A DNA stretch of 11,239 nucleotides, taken from positions 24,384 to 35,622 of the forward strand of contig DIWJ01000068.1 of assembly GCA_002428445.1 (NCBI GenBank), read 5' to 3'. Below, in pieces: positions 1 to 5,772 of the stretch (within the stretch, counting starts at the first letter, position 1; each line of letters begins with the position of its first letter). The notes below the pieces were generated by a model. It was not told the DNA's origin, ran no database searches, and saw only the letters and a program-made list of their open reading frames with translations. The DNA comes from Syntrophaceae bacterium UBA6109 (GTDB lineage Bacteria > Desulfobacterota > Syntrophia > Syntrophales > UBA6109). The position numbers and the translations under genes were made by a program.

Positions 1-1195
1 TGGCGAACATGGTGAGCATGTTGATCGAGAAGCCGAAGAACCCGATCACGGCGAAGGTGCCGAGAATCACGACCGGCACGGCGATGGTCGGGATCAGAGT
101 AGCCCGCATATTGCCCAGGAAGAGCCACATGACCAGGAAGACCAGGAGGATCGCCTCGAGAAGCGTCTTGACGACTTCATCGATGGCCACCCGGATGAAG
201 GGAGTGGTGTCATGGGGATAGACGACTTTGAGTCCGGGCGGGAAGAAGCGGCTGAGCTCCGCCATCTTCGCCTTGACGGCGTCGGCTGCGTCCAATGCAT
301 TGGCGCCGGCGGCCTGGCGGATCGCAATGCCACCGATCGGTTTGCCGTTGTAAGAGGATTCGATATCATACAGTTCGCTCCCCAGTTCGGTCCGGCCCAC
401 GTCCCGGACCCGGACGACGGAACCGTCCGGACCGGTGCGGATGGGAATGGCGGCGAACTCTTCGGGGGTCCTGAGCATGTTCTGGACGACGATCGAGGCG
501 TTCAGGCGCTGCCCCTTGACCGCCGGCATCCCGCCGAACTGGCCGGCGGAGACCTCCGCGTTATAGGCCTTGAGCGCCGCAGTCACGTCCGCCACCGTGA
601 GCTGGTAAGCGGTGAGCTTGTTGGGATTGAGCCAGATCCGCATGGAATACCCGCGGCCGAAAATCTCCGTCTCGCCCACGCCGGGCACCCGCGCCAGGAC
701 GCTCTCCAGATTGGTCTGGGCGTAGTCGATCAGGTCCTTCACGTCCATGCTGCCGTCTTCCGAAACCAGTCCGACGACCATCAGGTAGTTCCGGGTGGAT
801 TTGCTGACGGAGACGCCGGTGTTCTTGACCACGTCCGGCAGGCTCGCCATGGCGAGCTGGAGTTTGTTCTGCACCTGGGACCAGGCGAGATCCGGATCGG
901 TGCCCGCCTGGAAGGTCAGCTCGATGCGGGAGCCGCCCGCAGAATCGCTGGTGGCGGACATGTAGAGCAGGTTGTCGAAGCCGGTCATCTTCTGCTCGAT
1001 AATCTGTGTCACGCTGTTTTCCACGGTTTCCGCCGACGCCCCGGGATAGCTGGAGGAAATGGCGATGGAGGGCGGGGCGATCGGGGGGTACTGCGAGATC
1101 GGCAGGTTGTAGATCGCCAGCCCCCCCACGGCCATGATGATGATGGCGATGACCCAGGCGAAGACGGGACGGTTCAGGAAGAATTTCGACAGCAT
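1..1195 (-). CDS. acrB: RND efflux inner-membrane transporter, AcrB/MexB (HAE1) type, N-terminal part
   Basis: This is the proton-driven inner-membrane pump subunit of a tripartite multidrug efflux system. It runs leftward and leaves the window after 398 codons of a protein that is normally about 1,030-1,050 aa. The translation starts MLSKFFLNRPVFAWVIAIII, the typical first transmembrane helix. It then shows porter-domain signatures such as QYPPIAPP, SYPGAS, VQNKLQLAM, YSMRIWLNPN and KGQRLNASI. TM2 follows near residues 335-360 (VVKTLLEAILLVFLVMWLFL), then the start of TM3 (RATLIPTIAVPVV). The proton-relay Asp pair of TM4 lies just beyond the edge and cannot be checked. The ATG at 1195 lies 3 nt after the adaptor stop codon and has a GGAGGT Shine-Dalgarno 5 nt upstream, so translation is probably coupled to the adaptor. 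The family call is secure; the substrate is unknown. Confidence 0.96.
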   Translation of the reverse strand, partial: MLSKFFLNRPVFAWVIAIIIMAVGGLAIYNLPISQYPPIAPPSIAISSSYPGASAETVENSVTQIIEQKMTGFDNLLYMSATSDSAGGSRIELTFQAGTDPDLAWSQVQNKLQLAMASLPDVVKNTGVSVSKSTRNYLMVVGLVSEDGSMDVKDLIDYAQTNLESVLARVPGVGETEIFGRGYSMRIWLNPNKLTAYQLTVADVTAALKAYNAEVSAGQFGGMPAVKGQRLNASIVVQNMLRTPEEFAAIPIRTGPDGSVVRVRDVGRTELGSELYDIESSYNGKPIGGIAIRQAAGANALDAADAVKAKMAELSRFFPPGLKVVYPHDTTPFIRVAIDEVVKTLLEAILLVFLVMWLFLGNMRATLIPTIAVPVVILGTFAVIGFFGFSINMLTMFA

Positions 1196-1198
1196 CTC

Positions 1199-2413
1199 TT
1201 ACCTCCGCCCATTCGCCTTGGCTGCCGGTGGCTTCGCCTTCTCTTGACTTCCGCCGTTCTTTTCAGGCCCCGTTTCGAAAGGCACCGCCTTCACGGGGGC
1301 GCCGGGTCGAACCTTCTGCAACCCTTCGACGATCACCCGCTCCCCCGTCGCGAGACCCGCGGTAACGAGCCAGGCGTCGCCGATCGCGCGGTCGAGCGTG
1401 AGCGTGCGCTGCTGGACCTTGTTTTCGGCATCCACGATCAGCGTCACAGGGTTTCCCTTCGGATCCCGCGACACCGCCTGCTGCGGAACGAGGAGAGCCT
1501 TGGGATTGACCCCTTCATCCACCACGGCCCGGACAAACATGCCCGGCAGCAGAACCCCCTTCGGATTGGGAAAGACAATCCTCAAAATGACCGATCCGGT
1601 CGTCGGATCGACGGTCACGTCGCGGAACTGAAGCGACCCCTCCAGAGGATATTGAGAGGCGTCTTCCAGAACGAGGTGGACCCTGTTCGGGAGCGTTCCG
1701 TCCCGCTGGAGCTCCCCTTCCGCCAGGCGTTTCCGCAGACGCAGCAGCTCGGCCGTCGATTGGGGTACGTCGACGTACATGGGATCCAATTGCTGAATGA
1801 CGGCCAAGGCGACGGGTTGATGAGCCGTCACGAGCGCCCCCTCCGTAACGTTGGACCTCCCGATGCGGCCGGAGATAGGGGCCGTGATCGAGGTATATTT
1901 CATGTTGATGCGCGCCGTCGCGACAGTGGTTTTCCAGTATTGGATATCGGCTTCCGTCTGCTTCAAGGCGGCCGCCGCGTCATCGTAATCCTGCTGGCTG
2001 ACCGCCTTATCGGCCAGCAATTCCTGCAGGCGCCCTGCTTTCGAGCGGATGGCCTGGAGGTTGGCCTCGGATCTTACGAGGGCGGCGTTGGCGCTGTCCA
2101 GCGCCGCCTGGTAGGTCGCCGGATCGATCTGGTAGAGCACCTGGCCGGCCTTGACATCGGAGCCCTCTGTAAAGAAGCGCTTCTGGATAATGCCGCCTAC
2201 CTGGGGACGCACCTCGGCAACCAGGTTCGCGGATGTCCTCCCGACCAATTCGGTGGTGATCACCACCCGCTGCGGCTGGATCGTCACGACGGCCACTTCC
2301 GGAGGCCCGCCCTGCGGCGGTCCGCCGGCCTGCTGCCCGCAACCTCCCAGTATCAGGATCCCCGTCAAAACAAACCCGGTGGCGATTCGCTTGGTCTTCT
2401 CATTTCTCTGCAT
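1199..2413 (-). CDS. acrA: RND efflux periplasmic adaptor lipoprotein (AcrA/MexA family)
   Basis: Membrane-fusion subunit that links the RND pump to an outer-membrane channel; 404 aa, normal length for AcrA/MexA. Residues 1-25 form a lipoprotein signal with a lipobox ending LGGC, so Cys25 is the predicted lipidated residue; Gly at +2 is not an inner-membrane retention Asp. The split lipoyl-like domain begins around VRPQVGGIIQKRFFTEGSDV (about residues 68-87). An Ala/Gln-rich alpha-helical hairpin follows (about 103-165, including AVSQQDYDDAAAALKQTEAD). The second lipoyl half reads YTSITAPISGRIGRSNVTEG. Beta-barrel and membrane-proximal domains follow (LPGMFVRAVVDEG, LVPQQAVSRD, GLATGERVIVEGLQKVRPG). 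The C-terminus is a Lys/Pro/Ala-rich tail. The ATG at 2413 has a GAAAGGT-type ribosome site. It lies 62 bp after the repressor gene and 3 nt before the pump gene. No outer-membrane channel gene is visible; it may lie beyond the left edge. Confidence 0.95.
   Translation of the reverse strand: MQRNEKTKRIATGFVLTGILILGGCGQQAGGPPQGGPPEVAVVTIQPQRVVITTELVGRTSANLVAEVRPQVGGIIQKRFFTEGSDVKAGQVLYQIDPATYQAALDSANAALVRSEANLQAIRSKAGRLQELLADKAVSQQDYDDAAAALKQTEADIQYWKTTVATARINMKYTSITAPISGRIGRSNVTEGALVTAHQPVALAVIQQLDPMYVDVPQSTAELLRLRKRLAEGELQRDGTLPNRVHLVLEDASQYPLEGSLQFRDVTVDPTTGSVILRIVFPNPKGVLLPGMFVRAVVDEGVNPKALLVPQQAVSRDPKGNPVTLIVDAENKVQQRTLTLDRAIGDAWLVTAGLATGERVIVEGLQKVRPGAPVKAVPFETGPEKNGGSQEKAKPPAAKANGRR
1201..1206 (-). 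promoter_or_regulatory. Ribosome binding site of the RND transporter gene
   Basis: GGAGGT read on the minus strand, 5 nt before the ATG at 1195. It sits in the last codons of the adaptor gene and shares one base with its TAA stop (1199-1201). This arrangement fixes the transporter start and suggests translational coupling. Confidence 0.85.
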
Positions 2414-2475
2414 GCGGCACCTTTCTTACGTTTTTCTGGCGGAAAGAGTTGTTCTCCTGCGCAAAAGTCTATACG

Positions 2476-3051
2476 TCACCTTTTGATGGCGTCCCAGCAG
2501 GCTTCCGTGACCCGCCGGATCATCGCCTCGTCCAGGACGACGAAGCCGGAGATGTGGTCTCGCACCAGGGAGATCAGGGGACCGAAGGCCAGAGAAAACA
2601 GGACGGCGGTCGGAAAATTCTTCAGCACCCGCTGTCCGGTCCCCTGCCTGAAGATCTCCATGGGCAGATTCCCGGCGTCTGGTTCGGCCATAAGCCTGTC
2701 CCGATGCAGGGAGATGCCGTAGGGAGAGTTGAAGTACTGCTCCAGGTAGCGGAAATGGAGGGGATTCCGGATCAGATAGCGGAGGAGTCCCCTGGTTAGG
2801 TGGAGAAATCTTTCCCGGACTGGCTTTCCAGTCGGGTAGCCGCCCTGCAGAAACGACAGGATTTTCCCTTCCAGTTCCCGGTGCAGCCCGTTGATGAGCG
2901 CGTCCTTGCTGTCGAAATAACGATAGATCGTCCCGGCGGCCACACCCGCCTTTCCGGCGATCTCGGCCATCGGGGAGCCGTGAAAACCCCGTTCGGCGAT
3001 GAGTTCCAGCGCCGCCCGCATGATATCGGCACGCTTGTCTGTATTTTTCAT
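2476..3051 (-). CDS. TetR/AcrR-family transcriptional regulator of the efflux operon
   Basis: 191 aa, typical TetR-family length. The N-terminal helix-turn-helix covers about residues 8-52. It contains the family signature ALELIAERGFHGSPMAEIA followed by AGVAAGTIYRYFDSKDAL, where IYRYF-SKDAL is the recognition-helix end characteristic of TetR regulators. The remaining 140 residues form the variable ligand-binding and dimerisation domain, whose inducer cannot be predicted. The gene is first in a leftward unit followed by the adaptor and pump, so it most likely represses its own operon and is released by a pump substrate. The ATG at 3051 has only a modest GGAAAG/GAAG ribosome site upstream. A palindrome 25-40 bp before the start is a good operator candidate. 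Confidence 0.93.
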   Translation of the reverse strand: MKNTDKRADIMRAALELIAERGFHGSPMAEIAGKAGVAAGTIYRYFDSKDALINGLHRELEGKILSFLQGGYPTGKPVRERFLHLTRGLLRYLIRNPLHFRYLEQYFNSPYGISLHRDRLMAEPDAGNLPMEIFRQGTGQRVLKNFPTAVLFSLAFGPLISLVRDHISGFVVLDEAMIRRVTEACWDAIKR

Positions 3052-3075
3052 TCTTCAACTTTCCGTGCATAAAAT

Positions 3076-3091
3076 GAGTGAACGTTCATTC
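3076..3091. promoter_or_regulatory. Candidate TetR operator (TGAACGTTCA palindrome)
   Basis: The 10-bp core TGAACGTTCA (3079-3088) is a perfect palindrome. It extends to a 16-bp near-palindrome, GAGTGAACGTTCATTC, with one mismatched pair. It begins 11 bp downstream of the putative -10 of the repressor promoter, so bound repressor would block transcription. GAATGAACGTTCATTC-like sites are common operators of TetR/AcrR regulators. The assignment to this regulator is inferred from position. Confidence 0.7.
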
Positions 3092-3101
3092 TTGTTTTTG
3101 G

Positions 3102-3130
3102 CCAATACCGCGACAGCAGGATGCTGTCAA
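3102..3130 (-). promoter_or_regulatory. Putative sigma70 promoter of the efflux operon
   Basis: On the minus strand there is a perfect -35 TTGACA (3125-3130), a 17-bp spacer and a weak -10 TATTGG (3102-3107). The -35 and spacing are ideal but the -10 matches TATAAT at only three positions, so an activator or an alternative start is possible. The operator lies just downstream. Confidence 0.5.
3112..3128. promoter_or_regulatory. Second palindrome overlapping the efflux operon -35/spacer
   Basis: GACAGCA-GGA-TGCTGTC is a perfect 7-bp inverted repeat with a 3-nt centre. It covers part of the -35 hexamer and most of the spacer of the leftward promoter. It is unrelated in sequence to the downstream TGAACGTTCA operator, so it could be the site of a second regulator. 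It is too far from a gene end to be an obvious terminator. Confidence 0.45.
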
Positions 3131-3304
3131 GAATTTATTCGTAAAATATCGCCGCTGAGTTGCCGGCGCCCGCCAAAAAGGATGCGCTGAAAACGAGAAA
3201 TGCAGGTTCCGCAGGACCCCGGCGTCTCGCATCGCCTGCGACGCCTGGAACTCGTCGGACACCGGAAGCGTTCCGTGTATCGGAGACAGCGTCCCGCGCC
3301 GTCC

Positions 3305-3333
3305 TTGACAGGCCTGCCCCTTTTCTTTATAGC
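3305..3333 (+). promoter_or_regulatory. Putative sigma70 promoter of the cNMP/GGDEF gene
   Basis: Perfect -35 TTGACA (3305-3310), 17-bp spacer, then TATAGC (3328-3333), matching the -10 consensus at four of six positions. The expected start is about 3340, giving a leader of roughly 90 nt before the ATG at 3432. Confidence 0.6.
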
Positions 3334-3339
3334 ATAGCA

Positions 3340-3359
3340 CATCGTCCGCGGGGACGATG
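3340..3359 (+). promoter_or_regulatory. Perfect inverted repeat at the predicted transcript start
   Basis: CATCGTCC-GCGG-GGACGATG is an 8-bp perfect stem with a 4-nt loop. It lies immediately after the putative -10. It could be an operator or a 5'-terminal stem-loop of the leader. An in-frame ATG at 3357 lies inside its right arm and has no proper ribosome site. Confidence 0.55.
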
Positions 3360-3431
3360 CCTCTGCGTTTTCTGGACGCTGCGGCGGAGCGGAGCCCGGC
3401 GACTCCCGAAGAACGGCGGGCGGAGGATGGA

Positions 3432-4394
3432 ATGAACGGATCTTCCTTTGCTTATCTCGACGAGAAAGAGCTTGGCGGAATCGATCTCTTCCGCCAGGTG
3501 CCCCTGGAATCGATCAAGGGCCTGATCGATGCCTGCACCGTGCTGGAGCTCCAGCCGGAAGAAACCCTCATCAAGGCCGGCCAGCCGAACCATACGATGT
3601 ACTTCGTTCTTGACGGCCGCCTACGCGTCCACCTGGACGATCCGGGGAAAAAACCGGTGGCCCTGCTCGGTCCCGGGGAAAGCATCGGCGAGATGTCGGT
3701 CATCGACCAGCAGCCCGCGTCGGCCTTCGTGATCGCCGATACGCCCTGCCGCCTTCTGGTCATGGAAGAAGAAATCCTCTGGTCCCTGGTCCAGTCCTCC
3801 CACGAGGCCGCCTGCAACCTGCTGTTCATCCTGACGCGGCGCCTGAGGAATACGGATTCCGTCCTGGTGGACGGCCGCCAGGTCGCCTGGGAATTCCGCC
3901 GCCTGGGCACTGTGGACGCCCTGACCGGGCTTCACAACCGGGAATGGCTGGACCAGGCGATGGCGCGCCAGTGCGCGCGTTGCGATGTGGCGAAGCAACC
4001 GCTGTCCGTCGTCACGATCGATATCGATCATTTCAAGGAATTCAATGACCGTTTCGGACATGTCTACGGAGATCACATCCTCTATTGGGTCGCCCATACC
4101 CTCACGGAACTGCTCCGCCCCAACGAACTGATCGCCCGTTACGACGGGGACAAATTCGTGGTCGTCCTGCCGGAGCAGGGTCTCGACACCGCCAAGAGAA
4201 TCGCCGACCGCCTGCAGCAGGGCGTGCAGAACGCGATCCCCGCCACACCGGACGGGCGAACCGTCCCGCACCCCACCATCTCGATCGGAATCGCCGAGAT
4301 GAAGATGGGCCAGGCGCCGGACAGGCTCCTGGAAGAGGCCGGCGCGGCGATGCGGCGGGCCAAAGAGCAGGGACGCAACCGCACCGCGGAGTGA
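3432..4394 (+). CDS. Cyclic-nucleotide-binding domain / degenerate GGDEF protein
   Basis: 320-aa two-domain cytoplasmic signalling protein. Residues about 17-135 form a CRP-like cNMP-binding beta-roll with the cassette GEMSVIDQQPASAFVIA (86-102). Glu87 is kept, but the Arg that normally contacts the cyclic phosphate is replaced (Ala96). Residues about 158-318 form a GGDEF domain: DALTGLHNR at 162, DIDHFK at 197-202 and the guanine-contacting Asn205 and Asp214 are all present. The signature loop reads DGDKF (238-242) instead of GGDEF: the metal-ligand Asp240 is retained, but Gly1 is Asp and the catalytic-site Glu is Lys. The inhibitory-site RxxD reads RPNE. Diguanylate cyclase activity is therefore doubtful, and a GTP- or c-di-GMP-sensing or scaffold role is possible. 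The start at 3432 is chosen because GGAGG lies 5 nt upstream; a frame-compatible ATG at 3357 would add 25 unlikely residues. Monocistronic. Confidence 0.9.
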   Translation: MNGSSFAYLDEKELGGIDLFRQVPLESIKGLIDACTVLELQPEETLIKAGQPNHTMYFVLDGRLRVHLDDPGKKPVALLGPGESIGEMSVIDQQPASAFVIADTPCRLLVMEEEILWSLVQSSHEAACNLLFILTRRLRNTDSVLVDGRQVAWEFRRLGTVDALTGLHNREWLDQAMARQCARCDVAKQPLSVVTIDIDHFKEFNDRFGHVYGDHILYWVAHTLTELLRPNELIARYDGDKFVVVLPEQGLDTAKRIADRLQQGVQNAIPATPDGRTVPHPTISIGIAEMKMGQAPDRLLEEAGAAMRRAKEQGRNRTAE

Positions 4395-4426
4395 AATCAG
4401 CACTCCGGGCTGAGAGGACGCCTTTG

Positions 4427-4540
4427 AATCCGGCAGCGAGCGCATTCCCCGCGGCTTGACGCGGAGTAAGCGAGCGAATGAAAACCTGGTCTCCTCCTTG
4501 GGGATCGGCGATCCTCCGGTTTTTTCCGTAGGATCAGTCC
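4427..4540. repeat. Tandem repeat copy 1 (period about 114 bp)
   Basis: The first 54 nt (4427-4480) begin AATCCGGCAGCGAGCGCATT and recur at 4541-4594 with only three mismatches, clustered at 4464-4467. Similarity resumes at CTTGGGGATCG...CTCCGG (4497-4519 against 4612-4634), with a 1-nt length difference between. The core has internal symmetry: CATTC...GAATG flanking CCGCG...CGCGG. Lying between genes, it looks like a duplicated dispersed intergenic repeat. Other genomic copies cannot be seen here. Confidence 0.85.
4500..4525 (+). terminator. Probable rho-independent terminator of the cNMP/GGDEF gene
   Basis: GGGGATC-GGC-GATCCTC forms a 7-bp stem with one G-U pair (4500-4516), followed by CGG and six T (4520-4525). 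It lies 105 bp after the GGDEF stop codon, inside repeat copy 1. The equivalent stretch of copy 2 has lost the T run. A 17-codon frame starting at the ATG at 4478 crosses this hairpin. Confidence 0.6.
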
Positions 4541-4634
4541 AATCCGGCAGCGAGCGCATTCCCCGCGGCTTGACGCGTGGCAAGCGAGCGAATGATGTTC
4601 AAAATCCCTTCCTTGGGGATCGAAGATTCTCCGG
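4541..4634. repeat. Tandem repeat copy 2, overlapping the start of the next gene
   Basis: Second copy of the unit described at 4427-4540. Its 54-nt core ends with AAGCGAGCGAATG, and that ATG (4592-4594) is the probable start of the downstream gene. The repeat therefore supplies the ribosome-binding region and the first codons. The three core differences keep the weak CGCG pairing. Confidence 0.85.
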
Positions 4635-5665
4635 AGCTTGCTCCGGAGAGCTTCAAAGCTTCTTCGCCGGAATTTTCCCGGGACGCCGACCTACCCCGCT
4701 ACCGGCCCGGACAAAAGACGGGCTTCTACGAAAGTTTCTTTTCACGGGCCAACCATCCCGATCGTCCCCTCGCTTTCTGGATCCGCTGCACGCTCTTCAG
4801 CCCGATCGGCCGTCCCGATGATGCCGTGGGAGAACTCTGGGCGGTCCTTTTCGACGGGGAAACCCGCCGCAACATCGCCGTGAAAACGGAGATCCCGCTG
4901 CAGCAATGCGACTTCAATCCGGAGACGTTCTCCGTCCGGATCGGCGAAGCCCTGCTGGAACAGGGCCGGATCATCGGATCGGCCGCTTCGGGCGGCCACC
5001 ACATCTCCTGGCAACTGCGGTTTTCAGGCGATGAAGCCCCCCTGCTCCTTCTGCCGCCGGCGATGTACCAAATGGCCTTTCCCAAGGCCAAGAGCCTCGT
5101 CAGCCTTCCCATGGCCCGCCACGAGGGATTTATCGCCGTAGACGACCGGCGGATCGAGGTGAACGGCTGGATCGGCAGCCGGAACCACAACTGGGGCGAG
5201 CGCCATACGGACCGTTACGCCTGGGGCCAGGTCGCGGGCTTCGACACGCACCCCGACGTCTTCCTCGAGGTCGCCACGGCATCGGTCAAGATCGGCCCCA
5301 TCTGGAGCCCCCGATTCACGCCGCTGGTGCTGCGCCGCGGCGGCTCCGAAATGGTCCTCAACAGCCCCCTGCAGATGCTCCGCGCACGCGGTTCGTTTTG
5401 CTTCTTCGTCTGGACGTTCCGAACGGAATCGCAGGATTTCCTGGTCGAGGGAACAGTCTCGGCCCCCCGCGAGGCTTTCGTCGGGCTGCGCTACGCAAAT
5501 CCTCCCGGAGGAAGCAAGACCTGCCTGAACACAAAACTCGCCGCCTGCGAACTTCAACTCACCGACAAGAAGACGGGGAAGAAGGAAATCCTCTTCACGC
5601 GCCATCGCGCTGCCTTCGAGATTCTGACGGATGAGCATGACCACGGAATCGACGTGAAGTTCTGA
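4592..5665 (+). CDS. CrtC/AttH/tocopherol-cyclase-like protein
   Basis: 357 aa from the ATG at 4592. The ATG at 4595 and an upstream GTG at 4577 are alternatives, and the only ribosome-site candidate is the weak GCGAG. There is no signal peptide or transmembrane helix, and the sequence is beta-rich. Around residues 191-214 it has WIGSRNHNWGERHTDRYAWG. The NHxWG...YxWGQ pattern is the hallmark I associate with the lipocalin-like CrtC (carotenoid 1,2-hydratase)/AttH/tocopherol cyclase superfamily, whose members act on hydrophobic isoprenoid or lipid substrates. The N-terminal half also fits the duplicated-barrel layout, with WIRCTLFSP, a GELWAVLFD strand and ISWQLRF. Substrate and reaction are unknown. 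No carotenoid or quinone genes are nearby, so a pathway cannot be assigned. A perfect hairpin lies in codons 13-20. It stands alone between a tandem repeat and a REP-like spacer. Confidence 0.72.
   Translation: MMFKIPSLGIEDSPELAPESFKASSPEFSRDADLPRYRPGQKTGFYESFFSRANHPDRPLAFWIRCTLFSPIGRPDDAVGELWAVLFDGETRRNIAVKTEIPLQQCDFNPETFSVRIGEALLEQGRIIGSAASGGHHISWQLRFSGDEAPLLLLPPAMYQMAFPKAKSLVSLPMARHEGFIAVDDRRIEVNGWIGSRNHNWGERHTDRYAWGQVAGFDTHPDVFLEVATASVKIGPIWSPRFTPLVLRRGGSEMVLNSPLQMLRARGSFCFFVWTFRTESQDFLVEGTVSAPREAFVGLRYANPPGGSKTCLNTKLAACELQLTDKKTGKKEILFTRHRAAFEILTDEHDHGIDVKF
4628..4649 (+). other. Perfect inverted repeat in the 5' coding region
   Basis: TCTCCGGAGC-TT-GCTCCGGAGA is a 10-bp perfect stem with a 2-nt centre. 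It begins 36 nt after the ATG at 4592. At DNA level it contains two CTCCGGAG palindromes. In mRNA it would be a very stable hairpin close to the ribosome entry site. Confidence 0.6.
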
Positions 5666-5718
5666 GCGGCCCTGCAGAAGGCTCACGGGCTGCGTTGCGC
5701 TTCCTCCTTCGTCGCTGC

Positions 5719-5738
5719 GGCGTACACCCCAGTACGCC
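5719..5738. repeat. REP-like palindrome between convergent genes
   Basis: GGCGTAC-ACCCCA-GTACGCC is a perfect 7-bp stem with a 6-nt loop. It is flanked by GC- and pyrimidine-rich sequence with looser symmetry (5690-5765). It fills the 107-bp gap between the stops at 5665 and 5773. GGCGTAC/GTACGCC palindromes of this style recur as intergenic repeats in several delta-proteobacterial genomes (from memory). It could serve as a bidirectional transcription barrier. Confidence 0.5.
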
Positions 5739-5772
5739 TCGCTCCTCTGGCCTCGCGCGCCCTGCCTTTCCC

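Larger units (their letters stand above)
3052..3431. other. Divergent intergenic region between the repressor and the GGDEF gene
   Basis: 380 bp without a convincing gene. The left part holds the repressor promoter and two palindromes (3076-3130). The right part holds the rightward promoter (3305-3333) and an inverted repeat at the expected transcript start (3340-3359). The middle, 3140-3300, has only modest GC-rich inverted repeats (for example GGCGTC at 3222-3227 against GACGCC at 3241-3246). Short open frames crossing this region have no ribosome site and no recognisable protein features. Confidence 0.7.

Noticed and set aside
212..2722. An 836-codon open frame on the plus strand, antisense to the efflux operon
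   Set aside because: It is a mirror frame of GC-rich coding DNA. The translation is rich in Arg, Gly, Asp and His with no domain pattern, whereas the minus strand encodes textbook AcrB, AcrA and TetR proteins with proper ribosome sites.
3086..3342. Short minus-strand frames in the 3052-3431 intergenic region as possible small proteins
   Set aside because: No ribosome site and no hydrophobic or conserved pattern, and they overlap two promoters and palindromes.
3357..3431. Upstream ATG at 3357 as the start of the GGDEF protein
   Set aside because: It lies in the arm of an inverted repeat without a Shine-Dalgarno; the ATG at 3432 has GGAGG 5 nt upstream and begins just before the conserved domain.
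3621..4583. A 320-codon frame on the minus strand opposite the GGDEF gene
   Set aside because: Low-complexity shadow of the GGDEF coding strand. Its start lies in the tandem repeat, whose two copies give the repeated phrase VKPRGMRSLPD; no family features.
4427..4634. CRISPR array
   Set aside because: Only two copies, a period of about 114 bp, partially similar between-core sequence, and no cas genes in the window.
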